From Cycas panzhihuaensis (Eukaryota; Cycadophyta), in assembly GCA_023213395.1 (NCBI GenBank), contig CM041465.1:178257741-178321740 (forward strand): a stretch of 64,000 bases of DNA, in the 5' to 3' direction. The position numbers were made by a program, and so were the translations under genes. The notes below the pieces were generated by a model that saw only the letters and a program-made list of their open reading frames with translations, was not told the origin of the DNA and did no database searches. Shown piece by piece: positions 1 through 10,292 of the stretch (positions within the stretch are counted from its first letter, which is position 1; each line of letters opens with the position of its first letter).

Positions 1-719
1 GTATAGGTTCCACTACACCGGAACTTGTATTGTCAATGGTGTTACCGTAATGTAAGATTGATCCGATCCCTTTCCGTCGAATCTTCAAGCAATTTGTCTC
101 GTTAGCTTATTTTCCCAATATCTTGGGGACCTTCCTCCGCCTTCTTATCAACATCACCTAGGTCCTTGCTGTCCTCCATTGGTATACTTCCCTCTGTTAA
201 GATTTCCTTATGTTTTTCGTCCACTTTAGGCTTCCTTCCAATTCGGGCTAAACAAATCCTCTCGATAGGGTTTGGTGTCAATACCATGCGTTCGTCATGG
301 GTTTCTTCTTCTGGGGTGTCTGGGCTCCACTTGCCTCGGATCCTTCAGCGGATGTCCCTTAGTCTCGTTGTTTTGCGAACTTAGTCTCCTCGCCCTTCCG
401 AGTTTTGCCTCTTTTGACCATCTTAGTGCCCTTTGCTGTTGGTTTCTTTTTCCTTAGGTGAAGTATCCTTTTGGGGCTCTTCACCTTGAAGGCCTCTTAG
501 GTGGCATTGGAAGGTCCCACAGGCACTGTGGCTTAGTTACAGCCCGCCATCACGACGGCAGCCAGGGTCCTCTGCCCTTTACACATTCTTTTTCCTTTGA
601 AACCCCTAGGCCCTGTCCCTCCTCGATGGCCGTATGCAGCGGAACCAAGGTTGACTTATAGATTGCACACTCTTCGTGGAATCACTGAACTTGTCAGGGT
701 TACACGCTATAGTCTAGTT
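1..719. other. Unclassified flank, no recognised gene
   Basis: This stretch has higher GC than most of the window and no LTR, primer-binding site or copia domain that I can recognise. On the minus strand a frame is open from about 344 down to 102, ending in a lysine- and glutamate-rich tail. It begins inside the frame, so it may be a fragment rather than a gene. I do not recognise the protein. It could be old transposon debris or a gene fragment next to the truncated end of copia element L. Confidence 0.3.
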
Positions 720-805
720 TTAGGACACTGTCAACATGGTTATACACATATATTCCACATATAATTCCATATATAATTCACAGAATGGTACACAGCAGTA
801 CAGAA

Positions 806-1419
806 AATTCGGATTCTCAATCATCTTGAGCACATTTTGGTTGTCACAGTATAACCTAGTGCGGTGATCTTGTTCAAGTCCAAGCTTGTTAAGAATTCTC
901 CTTAGCCATATAGCCTCACAAGTTACACTAATTGCAGCTTTATACTCTGCTTCCATGGAGGACAAGGTAACATTGGGTTGCTTCTTGCAACTCCACGAAA
1001 TAACTCCCGACCCAAGGTTGAAGCAATATCCCGAGGTCGATTTGCGGATATCTTGGCATCCTGCCCAATCAAAATTTGAGAACCTGTCCAATGTGAAGTT
1101 TTTATTATGTGTATACTGAAGGTCATACTGCAATGTGCCTTTGAGATATCTCAATATACATTTAGCTGCATTCCAATACATCTGATTGGGTTGAGACATG
1201 TATCTAGAGCAAATCTCAAATGCAAATGAAGGATCTAGTCTAGTATTCGTGAGATAGATTGGGCTATCCACTAATTGTCGATATAATGTAGGATTTGCTG
1301 GTGCGTCTTCTTCATCAAGTGATAACTTTATGCCATTTTTCATGGGTGTAGGCGAAGATTTGCAATCCTCCATTCTTAATTGCTACAAAATGTCCCAAGT
1401 GTATTTGGCTTGGGAAATG
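806..1419 (-). pseudogene. L: RT C-terminus and RNase H fragment
   Basis: Read on the minus strand, this encodes the end of a copia reverse transcriptase followed by RNase H. Visible landmarks are a YLTNTR segment, an SRYMSQPNQ segment, DWAGCQD, the LSSMEAEY block and YCDNQNVLKM. It starts in ISQAKY next to the XY insertion and matches D, K and D2 residue by residue until about 806. There the sequence leaves the family just after the NPxF motif, so the last part of RNase H is lost. A few stops are present, including one in the WDIL segment near 1387. The product is not functional. Confidence 0.85.
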
Positions 1420-1505
1420 TGTCACGGGTTACCGTTACACCAAAAGCCCCGGGGTGATTTGGGAAGAGGACTTCCTCGTGATAGTTAGCATCACGCGCTT
1501 CAACA
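1420..1505 (-). repeat. XY 3' short LTR (86 bp)
   Basis: On the plus strand the repeat starts TGTCACGGGTT and ends CGCGCTTCAACA, so it has the TG...CA ends of an LTR on either strand. On the element strand it is preceded directly by the purine run AACGGGGGAG (1506-1515), a polypurine tract, and followed by TSD CATTT. It differs from the other copy at 9579-9664 at six positions. An 86-bp LTR is far shorter than any other in the window and is typical of TRIM elements. Confidence 0.9.
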
Positions 1506-1657
1506 CTCCCCCGTTATGAGGAGTCGGCTGTACCTACACGGCATGCATGTCCACCACGACGTTCCTCGGCGGCCACTCCCCCGCCTTCACGTATGTCCGG
1601 GTGTGCTACTGCAGTAACACATGACTGGTTTTGAACCCTGGTCGCTCTGATACCACT
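1506..1657 (-). other. TRIM-like internal domain
   Basis: On the element strand this 152-bp segment begins with AG and the primer-binding site TGGTATCAGAGC (1644-1655) and ends with polypurine tract AACGGGGGAG directly before the short LTR. It has no coding capacity and is GC-rich compared with its surroundings. With an 86-bp LTR on each side it would form a complete TRIM of about 324 bp. A GGTTCAAAACC stretch shortly after the primer-binding site resembles a pol III B box, which may be chance. Confidence 0.75.
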
Positions 1658-2025
1658 TGTTGAGGGAATGGATCTAGGGATTTAGTGCACTAACACTACA
1701 CAATGGCAAATAGTGGAGACAAGCACAATGTACTCAACAAGAGAAATGCTAATAGCTTGAGCTCAAAGAGGAGAAGTGTAGAATATGATCACTCCCCATG
1801 TAATTTCAACTGATATAATGAGAATGCTCATTAGGGTTTGGAATTTGAGTGTTCCCTCCCAATGACATTCAAATGAGATTACATGAAATTACAATGAAAT
1901 GAACTTTATGTCATTTCACTTAAGTGACTTAAGCATAATCACCTTATCCTAAAGTTATAAACATAAAAGTGACTTTATCTAATTCTAACTTTATGAAATG
2001 ACCATGTGACATTAACATCGTCACA
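1658..2025 (-). repeat. Y-family LTR, copy 1 (368 bp)
   Basis: The plus strand starts TGTTGAGGGAATGG and ends ACATCGTCACA. The same LTR stands at 2102-2469 (about 11 differences by eye) and at 55858-56222 in Y2. On the element strand it ends in CTCAACA and is followed by AG plus a primer-binding site, which is what a 5' LTR should have, but the sequence after that is the TRIM spacer rather than the Y leader. A TATATAA-like box is present about two thirds of the way along. Confidence 0.9.
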
Positions 2026-2101
2026 ATCCCTTCCTTAATGGCAGAAGGTCATTTTCCTTTATCCTATTCTAATCTATGAGGTGTTCACTTTAGCCTCATC
2101 T
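2026..2101 (-). repeat. Duplicated 76-bp Y 3' end with polypurine tract
   Basis: This piece matches 2470-2545 almost base for base. It holds the polypurine tract and the last part of the Y internal region. It lies between the two 368-bp LTRs, so LTR plus 76 bp forms a 444-bp unit repeated in tandem (1658-2101 and 2102-2545). Confidence 0.85.
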
Positions 2102-2469
2102 TGTTGAAGGAGTGGATCTAGGGATCTAGTGCACTAACACTACACAATGGCAAATAGTGGAGACAAGCACAATGTACTCAACAAGAGAAATGCTAATAGC
2201 TTGAGATCAAAGAGGAGAAGTGTAGAATATGATCACTCTCCATGTAATTTCAGCTTATATAATGAGAATGCTCATTAGGGTTTGGAATTTGAGTTTTCCC
2301 TCCCAATGACATTCAAATGAGATTACATGAAATTACAATGAAATGAACTTTATGTCATTTCAATTAAGTGACTTAAGCATAGTCACCTTATCCTAAAGTT
2401 ATAAACATAAAAGTGACTTTATCTAATTCTAACTTTATGAAATGACCATGTGACATTAACATTGTCACA
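2102..2469 (-). repeat. Y-family LTR, copy 2 (368 bp)
   Basis: This is the second of two tandem Y LTRs. On the element strand it follows a polypurine tract (2470-2482, a G-rich run) at the end of the Y internal region, so it is the original 3' LTR of the embedded Y copy. Its other side joins the 76-bp repeat rather than a target site. Confidence 0.9.
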
Positions 2470-2969
2470 ATCCCCCCCTCAATGGTAGAAGGTCATTTTC
2501 CTTTATCCTGTTCTAATCTATGAGGTCTTCATTTTAGCCTCATCATTACATTGAAAAACAAAATTCTACAACCTACAAGACACATTTGTGGGAAAACCCT
2601 CAGGGGAATAAAAACCCACGGACTTGACTTCCTATTCTATGAAGTGGCTTAGGCGGCTCTTTGAGTGTAGTCAGATAGCCAAGCAGTACAAGTTGGTTGT
2701 GCAACTTCAATTTGCTGAGTCTCCATATACCGTTTCGTCATCCCCCATGTCCTTTCGGGTTTTCATAGGTTCTGATTTTCGAAACAAGTACAACCCAACT
2801 CCTTTTGCGTCCACGAGGGGTTTTCACAAATGGGAGAGAGCAGAGACTTACTCTAATCCTTCCGCGCCCACAAGGGGTTTTCACGAATGGGATAGAGTAT
2901 GTTGTTCCTGTGTGTTATCTCCTTCAATTAGTTGGAGATGGAGGCCCTGAGGCCGAGCTACTGTTGGAA
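2470..2969 (-). other. XY 3' untranslated region and polypurine tract
   Basis: This stretch lies between the pol stop and the 368-bp LTR and has no convincing coding frame. It contains two imperfect direct copies of a unit near 54 bp, at about 2805-2858 and 2859-2905, each with GGGGTTTTCAC followed by AATGGGA. The G-rich polypurine tract lies at 2470-2482. Confidence 0.7.
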
Positions 2970-5900
2970 CTATTCAAACTTCACCCTTTGCAACGGTTTG
3001 GTGAAGATATCAGCCACTTGATCTGCTATGGGGCAGTGTTCCAATTGTATTGTGCCGTCATGGACTAGTTCCCGGATCCTGTGGACTTTTGTACTAATGT
3101 GCTTTGTATGATCATGAAAAATAGGATTCTTGGCCATGTGAATTGCTGACTGATTGTCCATATGTAAGCTCGTTGGACTTGTCTGGGTGATATCCAAAGT
3201 ATGTAATAATTTGCGAAGCCATATCACCTCCTTGCTAGTCTCAGAAGCAGCTATGTATTTGGCTTGAGCAATAGAATTTGCAGTGATTCATGAAATTGGA
3301 GCTGTTCCAAGAAATGTGATGTACCCAAACGTTGATCTTCCTATATTTTTGTCACCGGCAAAATCCGAGTCTGTGTATGCTGTAAGTCTGAAATCATTGT
3401 TGTGCTCATACAACAAACCAAGTTTGTTGGTCGTCTTTAGGTACTTCAACACTTGTATTGCTGCTTGCCAATGGTTCTGCTTTGGAGTTGTCATGTGACA
3501 GGCAAGAATGCCAACGGCATGGGCAATATCTGGCCTTGTGTTGGTAACATAAATGAGGCTACCTACAAGTTGCCGATAGAGTGTTGCGTCTGCCTCTCGA
3601 GTGGCTTCATCAGAAAGTTTGACATTGGGCTCCATTGGAGTGTACACTGTTCTAGCATCTTCTAATCGGAACTTGATTAGAGGATCGTTGATATATTTTC
3701 CTTGAGAGAGAAAGATTTTTCAATTGCATTGAGTTACCTCAATTCCCAAGTAATATCTCATTAGTCCGAGGTCAGATAGTTCAAAGGATTTTGACAAGTC
3801 CATCTTTAATTTGTTGATATCTTGCTCATTGTTTCCAGTTATCAGCATGTCGTCCACAAAGATCAGGAGATATGTGACTTTGCCTTTTTCTCTCTTAATG
3901 AACAAAGTTGCATCAATGTCTTGATAGTCACATACCTCATATCCAAGTTGCCTCATTTTGTTGGACAACTTGGTGAACCAAATGCGAGGGGCTTGTTTTT
4001 AGGCCATATAGCGACTTTTTCAGTCTACACACTTTCTGCTCCTGTCCTGCTATTTCAAAGCCTTCAGGCTGTGTCATGTAGATTTCTTCATCCAAATCTC
4101 CATTGAGAAAAGCAGTTTTCACATCAAGTTGGTGGATTTTCCAACCCTGTTGAGCAGCCAAGGCCACAAGTGCTCTGATTGTGGGCCATTTGGTAGTTGG
4201 TGCGAAGACTTTTGTGTAGTCGATGCCTTCCCTTTGGGTGAATCCTTTTGCGACCAACCTCGCCTTGTGTTTTTCAAGGGTGTCGTCTGATCTGTATTTA
4301 TTTTTGAACACCCATTTGTTTCTGACTACCTTCCTTCCCAAAGGCAGATCAACGAGCTCCCATGTATCGTTCTTGATCAAGGATTGGTATTCCTCATTCA
4401 TGGCATTTCTCCAAACTGTGTGTTTCGCAGCTTCTTGGTATGATAGAGGCTTGTCATTTGAAGCAAGGTGCAGTTCAGCTGGGTCAAACTCTATGGGAAG
4501 TGATGTTTGCTCCCTTGCTCTGTGGGCACCACTTCGAGTGCTAGTTTTGCCTACCTCATCAGATCTTAAGTTTTTGTGCAACTGGTAGGCTTTTTGAAAA
4601 CCTTTGGTTGGGAATGACGTTCTCATTTCCACAACATCCTCGTCTTCATTTTGATCTTGAAAAGGATCATGGGAGATGTATGGTCCAGAGGTCGATGACA
4701 TTGCTGAAGAAGACCGCCCTGCAACTGAAGGTGGTTCTTCTGCAACTCTTTTTCCTTTTGATGCTTGACGTGGTGATTCCTGGCTATTCTCCCAAGATGG
4801 CATTGGATTGGCGCACATTGGCACAGGATCTGAGTCAAGGATAGTGTCCTCGAGGCTCTATTGTCAGATTCCAAAATTTTGAGTATTTCTTCTGTATCCC
4901 CCCCCCCCAAATGTTGGAATCTGTACATCATATTCCTAGACATTGTTGTATCTATGAGATGGTGCTTTAGAATCAAGTTGAAGTAGTTGATCCTCTGTCT
5001 CCGCAAACACCACATCCCTAGTGATAATGATCTTCTTTAATGTTGGAATAAAGACCTTGTACCCTTTCTTGTTCATGGGGTACCCAACAAAGATGCCCTT
5101 TAAAGCTCGCGGCTGGAGCTTATTTCTATGCTCATCAAGAATGTGAGCATAACAAGTAGAGCCAAAAATTTTGAAGTGATGGACGGTGGGGGTCCGTCCA
5201 GTCCATCGTTCATTTGGAGACGAGCCGAGCTTCGATGGACTTATGTTGTTCATGTAGTAGACTGCAGTGTAAATAGCTTCGGCCGGAAGATATGCAGGTA
5301 CATTTTTGAAGACGAGCATAGCTCGTGCCATATTCATTATGGTTCTATTAGCCCTTTCAACAACACCATTCTACTGAGGGGTACCTGCGATAGTTGTTTG
5401 ATGCTTGATCCCCTAGTGACGCAAGAAGTCTTCGAATTCATTTGAAGTGTATTTGCCACCATTGTCAGTCCTGAGACACTTCAGCTAATATCTGGATTCC
5501 TTCTCTGTGAGAGTCCCGAATGCCTTGAATACTATGAATGCTTCATCTTTTGATTTCAGAAAGGTCACCCATACCTTTTGAGTGAAGTCATCAATAAATG
5601 TAATGTAGTACCTCTTCCCTGTGAGAGAAGGGATAGGCATAGGTCCACAGATGTCTGAGTGTACTAATTCAAGAGGTTGACTGGCTTTCCATTGACTTTG
5701 GGGAAATGGTTGTCGGTGAGATTTGACAATAATGCAAGCTTCACATTTGAATGGCTTAGAGGAAAATCTGGGCAGACCTAGAGTGGAATGGGAGATTTCC
5801 TTAAGTCGATCAAGTTTGACGTGCCCCATGCAATCATGCCAGAGAGCTTCTGGGAACAGCTTGGAATGAGTCAATGTGACATTATATGCAAGTTCTTCTT

Positions 5901-7449
5901 CGACACATATGGGAGCAACAACTTGGTATGCAGAAGAAGACAATGTGGTTCTAGTCAATCTAAATAGCTTACCTTCAAATTTCCCAGTCATTACCACAGA
6001 ACATGAAGGCGGGTGAATAACACTAAGTACTTGATCATTAGCTGTGACACTCAGGTCGAATCCACGGGAGACAAGTGTGGATAACGATAGAAGGTTTTGT
6101 TTGAGATGGGGAATATACAAGACATCTTTTAAAGTAAAATTGGGCAGGCCTGGGAGCTTCAGGCATATGGAGCCCATGCCTTGAACAGGTTGTGTCGACT
6201 TATCGGCCATGTGTACTACTCTGGTGACTTCTGAATCAAAATCCTGGAAGAAGTCCCGGTGACAAGTCATGGGCTGGGTAGCTCCTGTGTCCATAACCCA
6301 GTCTGATGATGATGTTGATGCAACATTTGCCTATCCAAGAGGTCGAGGTAGTGGCGAATCAAGCTGACAAATGGCTGTGCCACAGTGTGCCTCGATGTAC
6401 CTCTTAGGTCTAGAAGCAGCAAATGAAGTGGATGCTTCCCTGCTTTGTTGAATATGTGCCTCAATGAGATTTGCTCCTGCAAATAAGTCATCATGACTCT
6501 CATCAACATTGTGGGCTTGATGTTGCTATTGTTGATGACGAGGCAATCTGTTGTAGTTAATGTGACAATCTTTTGCAAGGTGTCCTTTCCTGTTACACCT
6601 TTGACATGTGGGAGCATTGTTGTTTGACTGTATCTGATTGACGGTCTTTTGACTGTTGTTTTGCTGTTGACCTTGTTGTTGCCTCTGCTGTTGTCCCTTT
6701 TGCTTTCCGCTGCCTCTTCCGCAACCTCTTCTTCCTCCGCGTGAAGATTGACCTTGCTGTTTGATGTAGTATACTTCCTCGTCCATGTCAGCTTCAAATG
6801 CTACATTAGGAGTTGAATCTGAAAGTGGGAAGTTGGTAGCAAAGGTCTTGTCATGTTCAATAAACTTCTCACCTAACGCTTCAAAGTTGAGGTTCTTAAA
6901 TGACTGAAGATTTCTTAGCAGGTTCTTATAATCAAGAACGTGTAGACTTGACTGAATTAGGAAGGCCCAAGTTATGCATTGGGTCTTAAAATCCCTGTCA
7001 ATGGCATGTTTAATGGGACGAAGAGCATTGATGGTTTCATGTGCTCGCCCTTTCTACATTCGCATCTTGTTCATCTTCAATACCATATGAACAAACTCCA
7101 AGTCTGATCGAGTATCGAAGTTTCTTTTGAGGACTTTGAGGACCTTGAAGACAGTGTCGTGCTGCATGTCATCAATCAGGTTGTGCAAGGAGTAATCTGT
7201 AACTAGTAGGATCCCTACTCTGATCTTTTGGTCTTCAATGATCCACTATCGCCGTTGCGGATTATGAGTTGGAGGTGTGCCACCACTCTGTGGTGTGGTG
7301 TCGATAGCAGGTACTATCGGGGTTGACTCCCAGTGGTCCAACCAGAGTCCCTCGTACTTGGTTGCGTTCTTGACTCCCGTGAACCATAGATCCCAGTTCT
7401 CCTTCCCCTTTAGCATACAATTCACATTTTGCTTGAAGTTGGTCGACAT
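2970..7449 (-). pseudogene. gag-pol: XY gag-pol (Y-type copia), degenerate
   Basis: The polyprotein starts at ATG 7447-7449 (MSTNFKQN). In order it shows a gag domain, one CX2CX4HX4C knuckle near 6565-6606 (CQRCNRKGHLAKDC), protease DTGA near 6285, the integrase HHCC region near 5730-5850, HSDICGP near 5670, RT with TAFLNGD near 4110 and FVDDM near 3865, and RNase H with DSDFAGD near 3370. The order is that of Ty1/copia. The frame from 7449 is kept through integrase and early RT, but there are in-frame UAGs (7246-7248, and 6331-6333 just before protease). A T5/A5 run at 3996-4000 shifts the frame in RT, and an 11-base G run near 4898-4908 (C on the plus strand) disturbs the integrase-RT linker. 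It ends in TKPLQRVKFE and a stop at 2970. Confidence 0.9.
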
Positions 7450-9564
7450 GGTGGTGTGAAAAGATGAATAAGAGTGATATATATAAATGTGTATGAAAAT
7501 GCACTAAGTAGAAGAAGGTCAAGTCACTGACACTTGTGACAGGTCTACCTGACACAGCAGGGAATAATGAAGTAATACAATGTAAGATGTGGAAGCAAAA
7601 AGATCACAAATAAGTATGTGATGTAAGTGATCTAATCAAGATAAGTGAGAAGGCATATATAGAAGCCGACATGTGGGTGCACACAACTGATAACCAAAGT
7701 GATGTAAGATGTGTAACAAACCCAAACCTCTAACTTGTGTCCAAAGTAGGTGAGGTGTCGATGCCTAGGGGGGCTTCTAATATACGTAATTAATGGCCTT
7801 CACCCGCGATACCCACACCATTCCTTGGTGATGAAATCCAAGTAAACGTAGAGCCCAGGTACTGCTGGTCCTCACCTCGTTCACCAATGAGCAGCGATAT
7901 ACTCTCTGAAGAGAAGTACGTGCATGTCCCATGGGTATGACGGATATTGGCCTAGCTAAATTAATTATCTTGATTAAGGGTTTTTAATTTTTTCGGATGG
8001 TTATTAGGATAATCCTTGATTGGAGACCGTAGTTATGGCTAACCTGTCCCTCCACCACTATACCGGTTATGACCAAACCCAGTATGAAACTCACGCCTCT
8101 CTTAGAGCCTGGACTTCGGCCAACCTTGGTTTATTTCAACCAAGGCGAGTATGCGCACAAGTCAAGAACTGGCAGTATAAAGTCGTCGAGATGAGTTGAT
8201 TTTAAGGAAAGTGCTCTTGTTCTCGAATGACATGTAAAAATAATTGAAAACTGAATGTAAATGCTCCACTTAAATGTTGTTGCCGTGTCCAAGTGTAGTG
8301 ATGACGTGTCCACCTAGTGCCCAAATGGCACTCTATGTGCTCAAGTGGCACTCAATGAGGTCTCCAAGTGCATGCAACCATTAAAATCATACACATGATG
8401 AGCCAAATCATCGGATATTGCTTTGATCCAGATAATTGGCTAGTACAAAATATTTAAGTGCTTTGTTCGTTTTACAAAAGGGCCAATATAAGCCTCCAAA
8501 AGCCAAAAAGGCTATAAATGTCTTAAAAAAGCCCCTCTTACATACAATAATTTTTTTTTTTTTTTTATGAAGGGGAAAAAACTAAAAATTTTAGAAATAC
8601 AATGTATGTTGAAAAATCAAATTTTTAGCAAGCTAAGTCTATCGCTGAGCGTATCACTGCTTATTGTACTGCTATATGGCACAAATTTCAAAAAAATTTG
8701 AAAAAATTAAAAATTTCCATATTTGTTGCCCTTCACCTGCATTTTACAAATATACAAAAATTTTTGAAAAATTTTATCAAAAACAGGCAAAAAACCCTGT
8801 TTTAGCTCGTGGCCAAAATGTGTTGGAAAACCCAAAAATGCTCATAACTTTTCAACGGAGCATCAGATTCATGCGAAACCTGTTCCAAATGATAGATCGG
8901 GACGAGGAGATCCAAAAACATGTATTACAGTAGGAAAAAACTCCTCATATTTTTTTAGATCTGAAATTTTTAAATTTGGAGGATGACTGCATAAAATAGG
9001 TTGTTTGACGCCTTTAACCTTAAAATCTCGCATCGCTCTAGTAGACAAAAGTGCTTAGGAGGCCAAAACGCACCTACTGGTGAAATTTCGTGCGATTCTG
9101 AACACTTTGATTTTTTGACCGTACCGTTGTACGAAATTCTGTATAGTTTGTACAACGTCCGTACGATTTAATTTTTTACTTCAAAATCTGCTTCTAATTA
9201 GTGAAAATCACTGATTTCTTGTTCTGCAACCTGGAAATCTGATTATTTTTGCAAACGTGGGCCAAAAATGCCAGATTTAGGGCTAAAAAAGATGGCTAAA
9301 AATTGTTATAAGATGAGCAATTCCTGTGCTCTTTTTAGGCCTGCAAATAGGCTACTTTTAGGCAGCCACACTCCTTTCTCTTATTTGCAAAAATAAAATA
9401 GTACAACAACATACAATTTTGTACTAAAAATCTGCTATAAAAAGAGCTTTAAAAATGGATTTAAAAAAAATCTCAACTCTTCACTTTACATGAATGGTGA
9501 AGAAGAGGAGAACATAGCTTGCAATCTCCTTGCAAGTGAGTGTGGCACTAGGATCCACCCAATG
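7450..9564 (-). other. XY 5' leader (2.1 kb), shared with Y2
   Basis: The leader runs from the primer-binding site to the gag ATG and matches 56238-58387 of Y2 along its length, including T runs, a GTAC-rich cluster (9117-9166) and the stretch before gag. It has no long sense frame. A frame of 89 codons on the opposite strand (8664-8933) is partly kept in Y2. The length is unusual for a copia leader. Confidence 0.8.
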
Positions 9565-9576
9565 ACTCTGATACCA
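9565..9576 (-). other. XY primer-binding site
   Basis: On the element strand this reads TGGTATCAGAGT, separated by AG from the short LTR. It is complementary to the 3' end of initiator tRNA-Met. The same site with the same AG spacer stands in the TRIM internal domain at 1644-1655 and in Y2 at 56225-56237. Confidence 0.85.
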
Positions 9577-9578
9577 CT

Positions 9579-9664
9579 TGTCACGGGTTGCCGTTACACC
9601 AAAAGCCCCAGGGTGATTTAGGAAGAGAACTTCCTCGGGATAGTTAGCATCACGCGCTCCAACA
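9579..9664 (-). repeat. XY 5' short LTR (86 bp)
   Basis: The 5' copy of the short LTR starts on the element strand with TGTTGGAGCGCG and ends ACCCGTGACA, followed by AG and the primer-binding site. On the other side is TSD aaatg (9665-9669), then the RT frame of L. It differs from the 3' copy at six of 86 positions. Confidence 0.9.
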
Positions 9665-9669
9665 AAATG

Positions 9670-9953
9670 AACATATGCTACTGCCACACTACCATGCCTG
9701 AGAAATAATAGAGAAGTCCAAGATCTGTCATCCCAAAACTTCTTTTAGGATCATCTTGGAGAACTTGTATCATCTTGGTGTAAATCTGAATGATCACTAA
9801 GTCATCAACATACAATATGACAAAGACAACATGGTTATCCCTAACTTTTATATATAAGTTAGGATCTGATGAGGATCGATGATATCCATGTCTCAAAAAA
9901 TAATCATCAATTTTTGAGTACCATGCTCGAGGGCCCTGTTTCAAACCACCCAA
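9670..9953 (-). pseudogene. L: RT palm fragment (YVDD box)
   Basis: Read on the minus strand, this encodes copia RT from GLKQGPRAWYSK through LYVDDLVI to DLGLLYYF. It closely matches D, K and D2. After removal of XY and one TSD copy, codons run in frame into ISQAKYTWD at 1419, which proves that the two RT pieces were one gene. An amber codon sits just before the joint. The upstream end stops abruptly at about 9953, where the leader of C begins; integrase and the RT fingers are missing. Confidence 0.85.
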
Positions 9954-9954
9954 A

Positions 9955-10292
9955 ATCCTCAGTTTTCTCTCGATTTTCTCTCAGAAAATGTTCATAAACT
10001 CTCTGTATACTCTGTACGCCCCCATTGTGACTGATTTTGACCGGTTTAAATGAGTGATTTGATTGATATGAGCATTTTTTTCAAAAAAACCTAGCTGCCA
10101 AGATTGCTTTTCAGACTGTTTTTCTCCTAAACCAGGGACTGTCTTAGAAAAATAATTTCAGATCTGGAATCCTCTCGTCTCTAGCTTTCTTTTGAGGTAT
10201 AGTTTGCCTTCATCTGTACACCTTTCGCATCGCATGCAACTGCATCGATTAATGTGACCTAGGACATCTGCAACTTGTTTTTTGTGTCCATA
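9955..10292 (+). other. C leader remnant
   Basis: This non-coding leader precedes the gag of C. It has GTAC-containing motifs at 10004-10018 and 10214-10221, as do the leaders of E, F, H and J. No LTR or primer-binding site is present at its left end. Confidence 0.6.

Larger units (their letters stand above)
1420..9664 (-). mobile_element. Chimeric element XY: TRIM-like ends with a Y-type copia inside
   Basis: This 8245-bp insertion lies in the RT gene of L. It is bounded by 86-bp direct LTRs (1420-1505 and 9579-9664, 80 of 86 positions equal by eye) and by a perfect 5-bp TSD, aaatg, at 1415-1419 and 9665-9669. In transcription order it reads: short LTR, primer-binding site, a 2.1-kb leader, a degenerate gag-pol, a polypurine tract, a 368-bp LTR of a different family, a 76-bp piece, a second 368-bp LTR, a second primer-binding site, a 150-bp spacer, a polypurine tract, and the short LTR. 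Y2 carries the same leader and gag behind a normal 365-bp LTR. So XY is a Y element embedded in a TRIM-like element, with both joints at the primer-binding site. Confidence 0.85.

Noticed and set aside
886-1119. Plus-strand open frame over the L RT region
   Set aside because: It is the antisense shadow of the RNase H coding sequence. The same holds for most opposite-strand frames over gag-pol, for example 4223-4588 and 52607-52975.
1640-1657. Possible tRNA gene 3' end
   Set aside because: TGGTATCAGAGC is the primer-binding site complementary to a tRNA end. No cloverleaf is present here or at the other sites of this kind.
1658-2469. XY as a simple insertion of Y into a TRIM
   Set aside because: A standard insertion would leave a Y LTR at both ends of Y with a TSD between it and the TRIM. 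Here the 5' Y LTR is absent and both joints coincide with the primer-binding site.
4898-4908. Programmed frameshift site in XY pol
   Set aside because: An 11-base homopolymer disturbs the frame in the integrase-RT linker, but nearby stops and other indels show decay. Homopolymer error is also possible.
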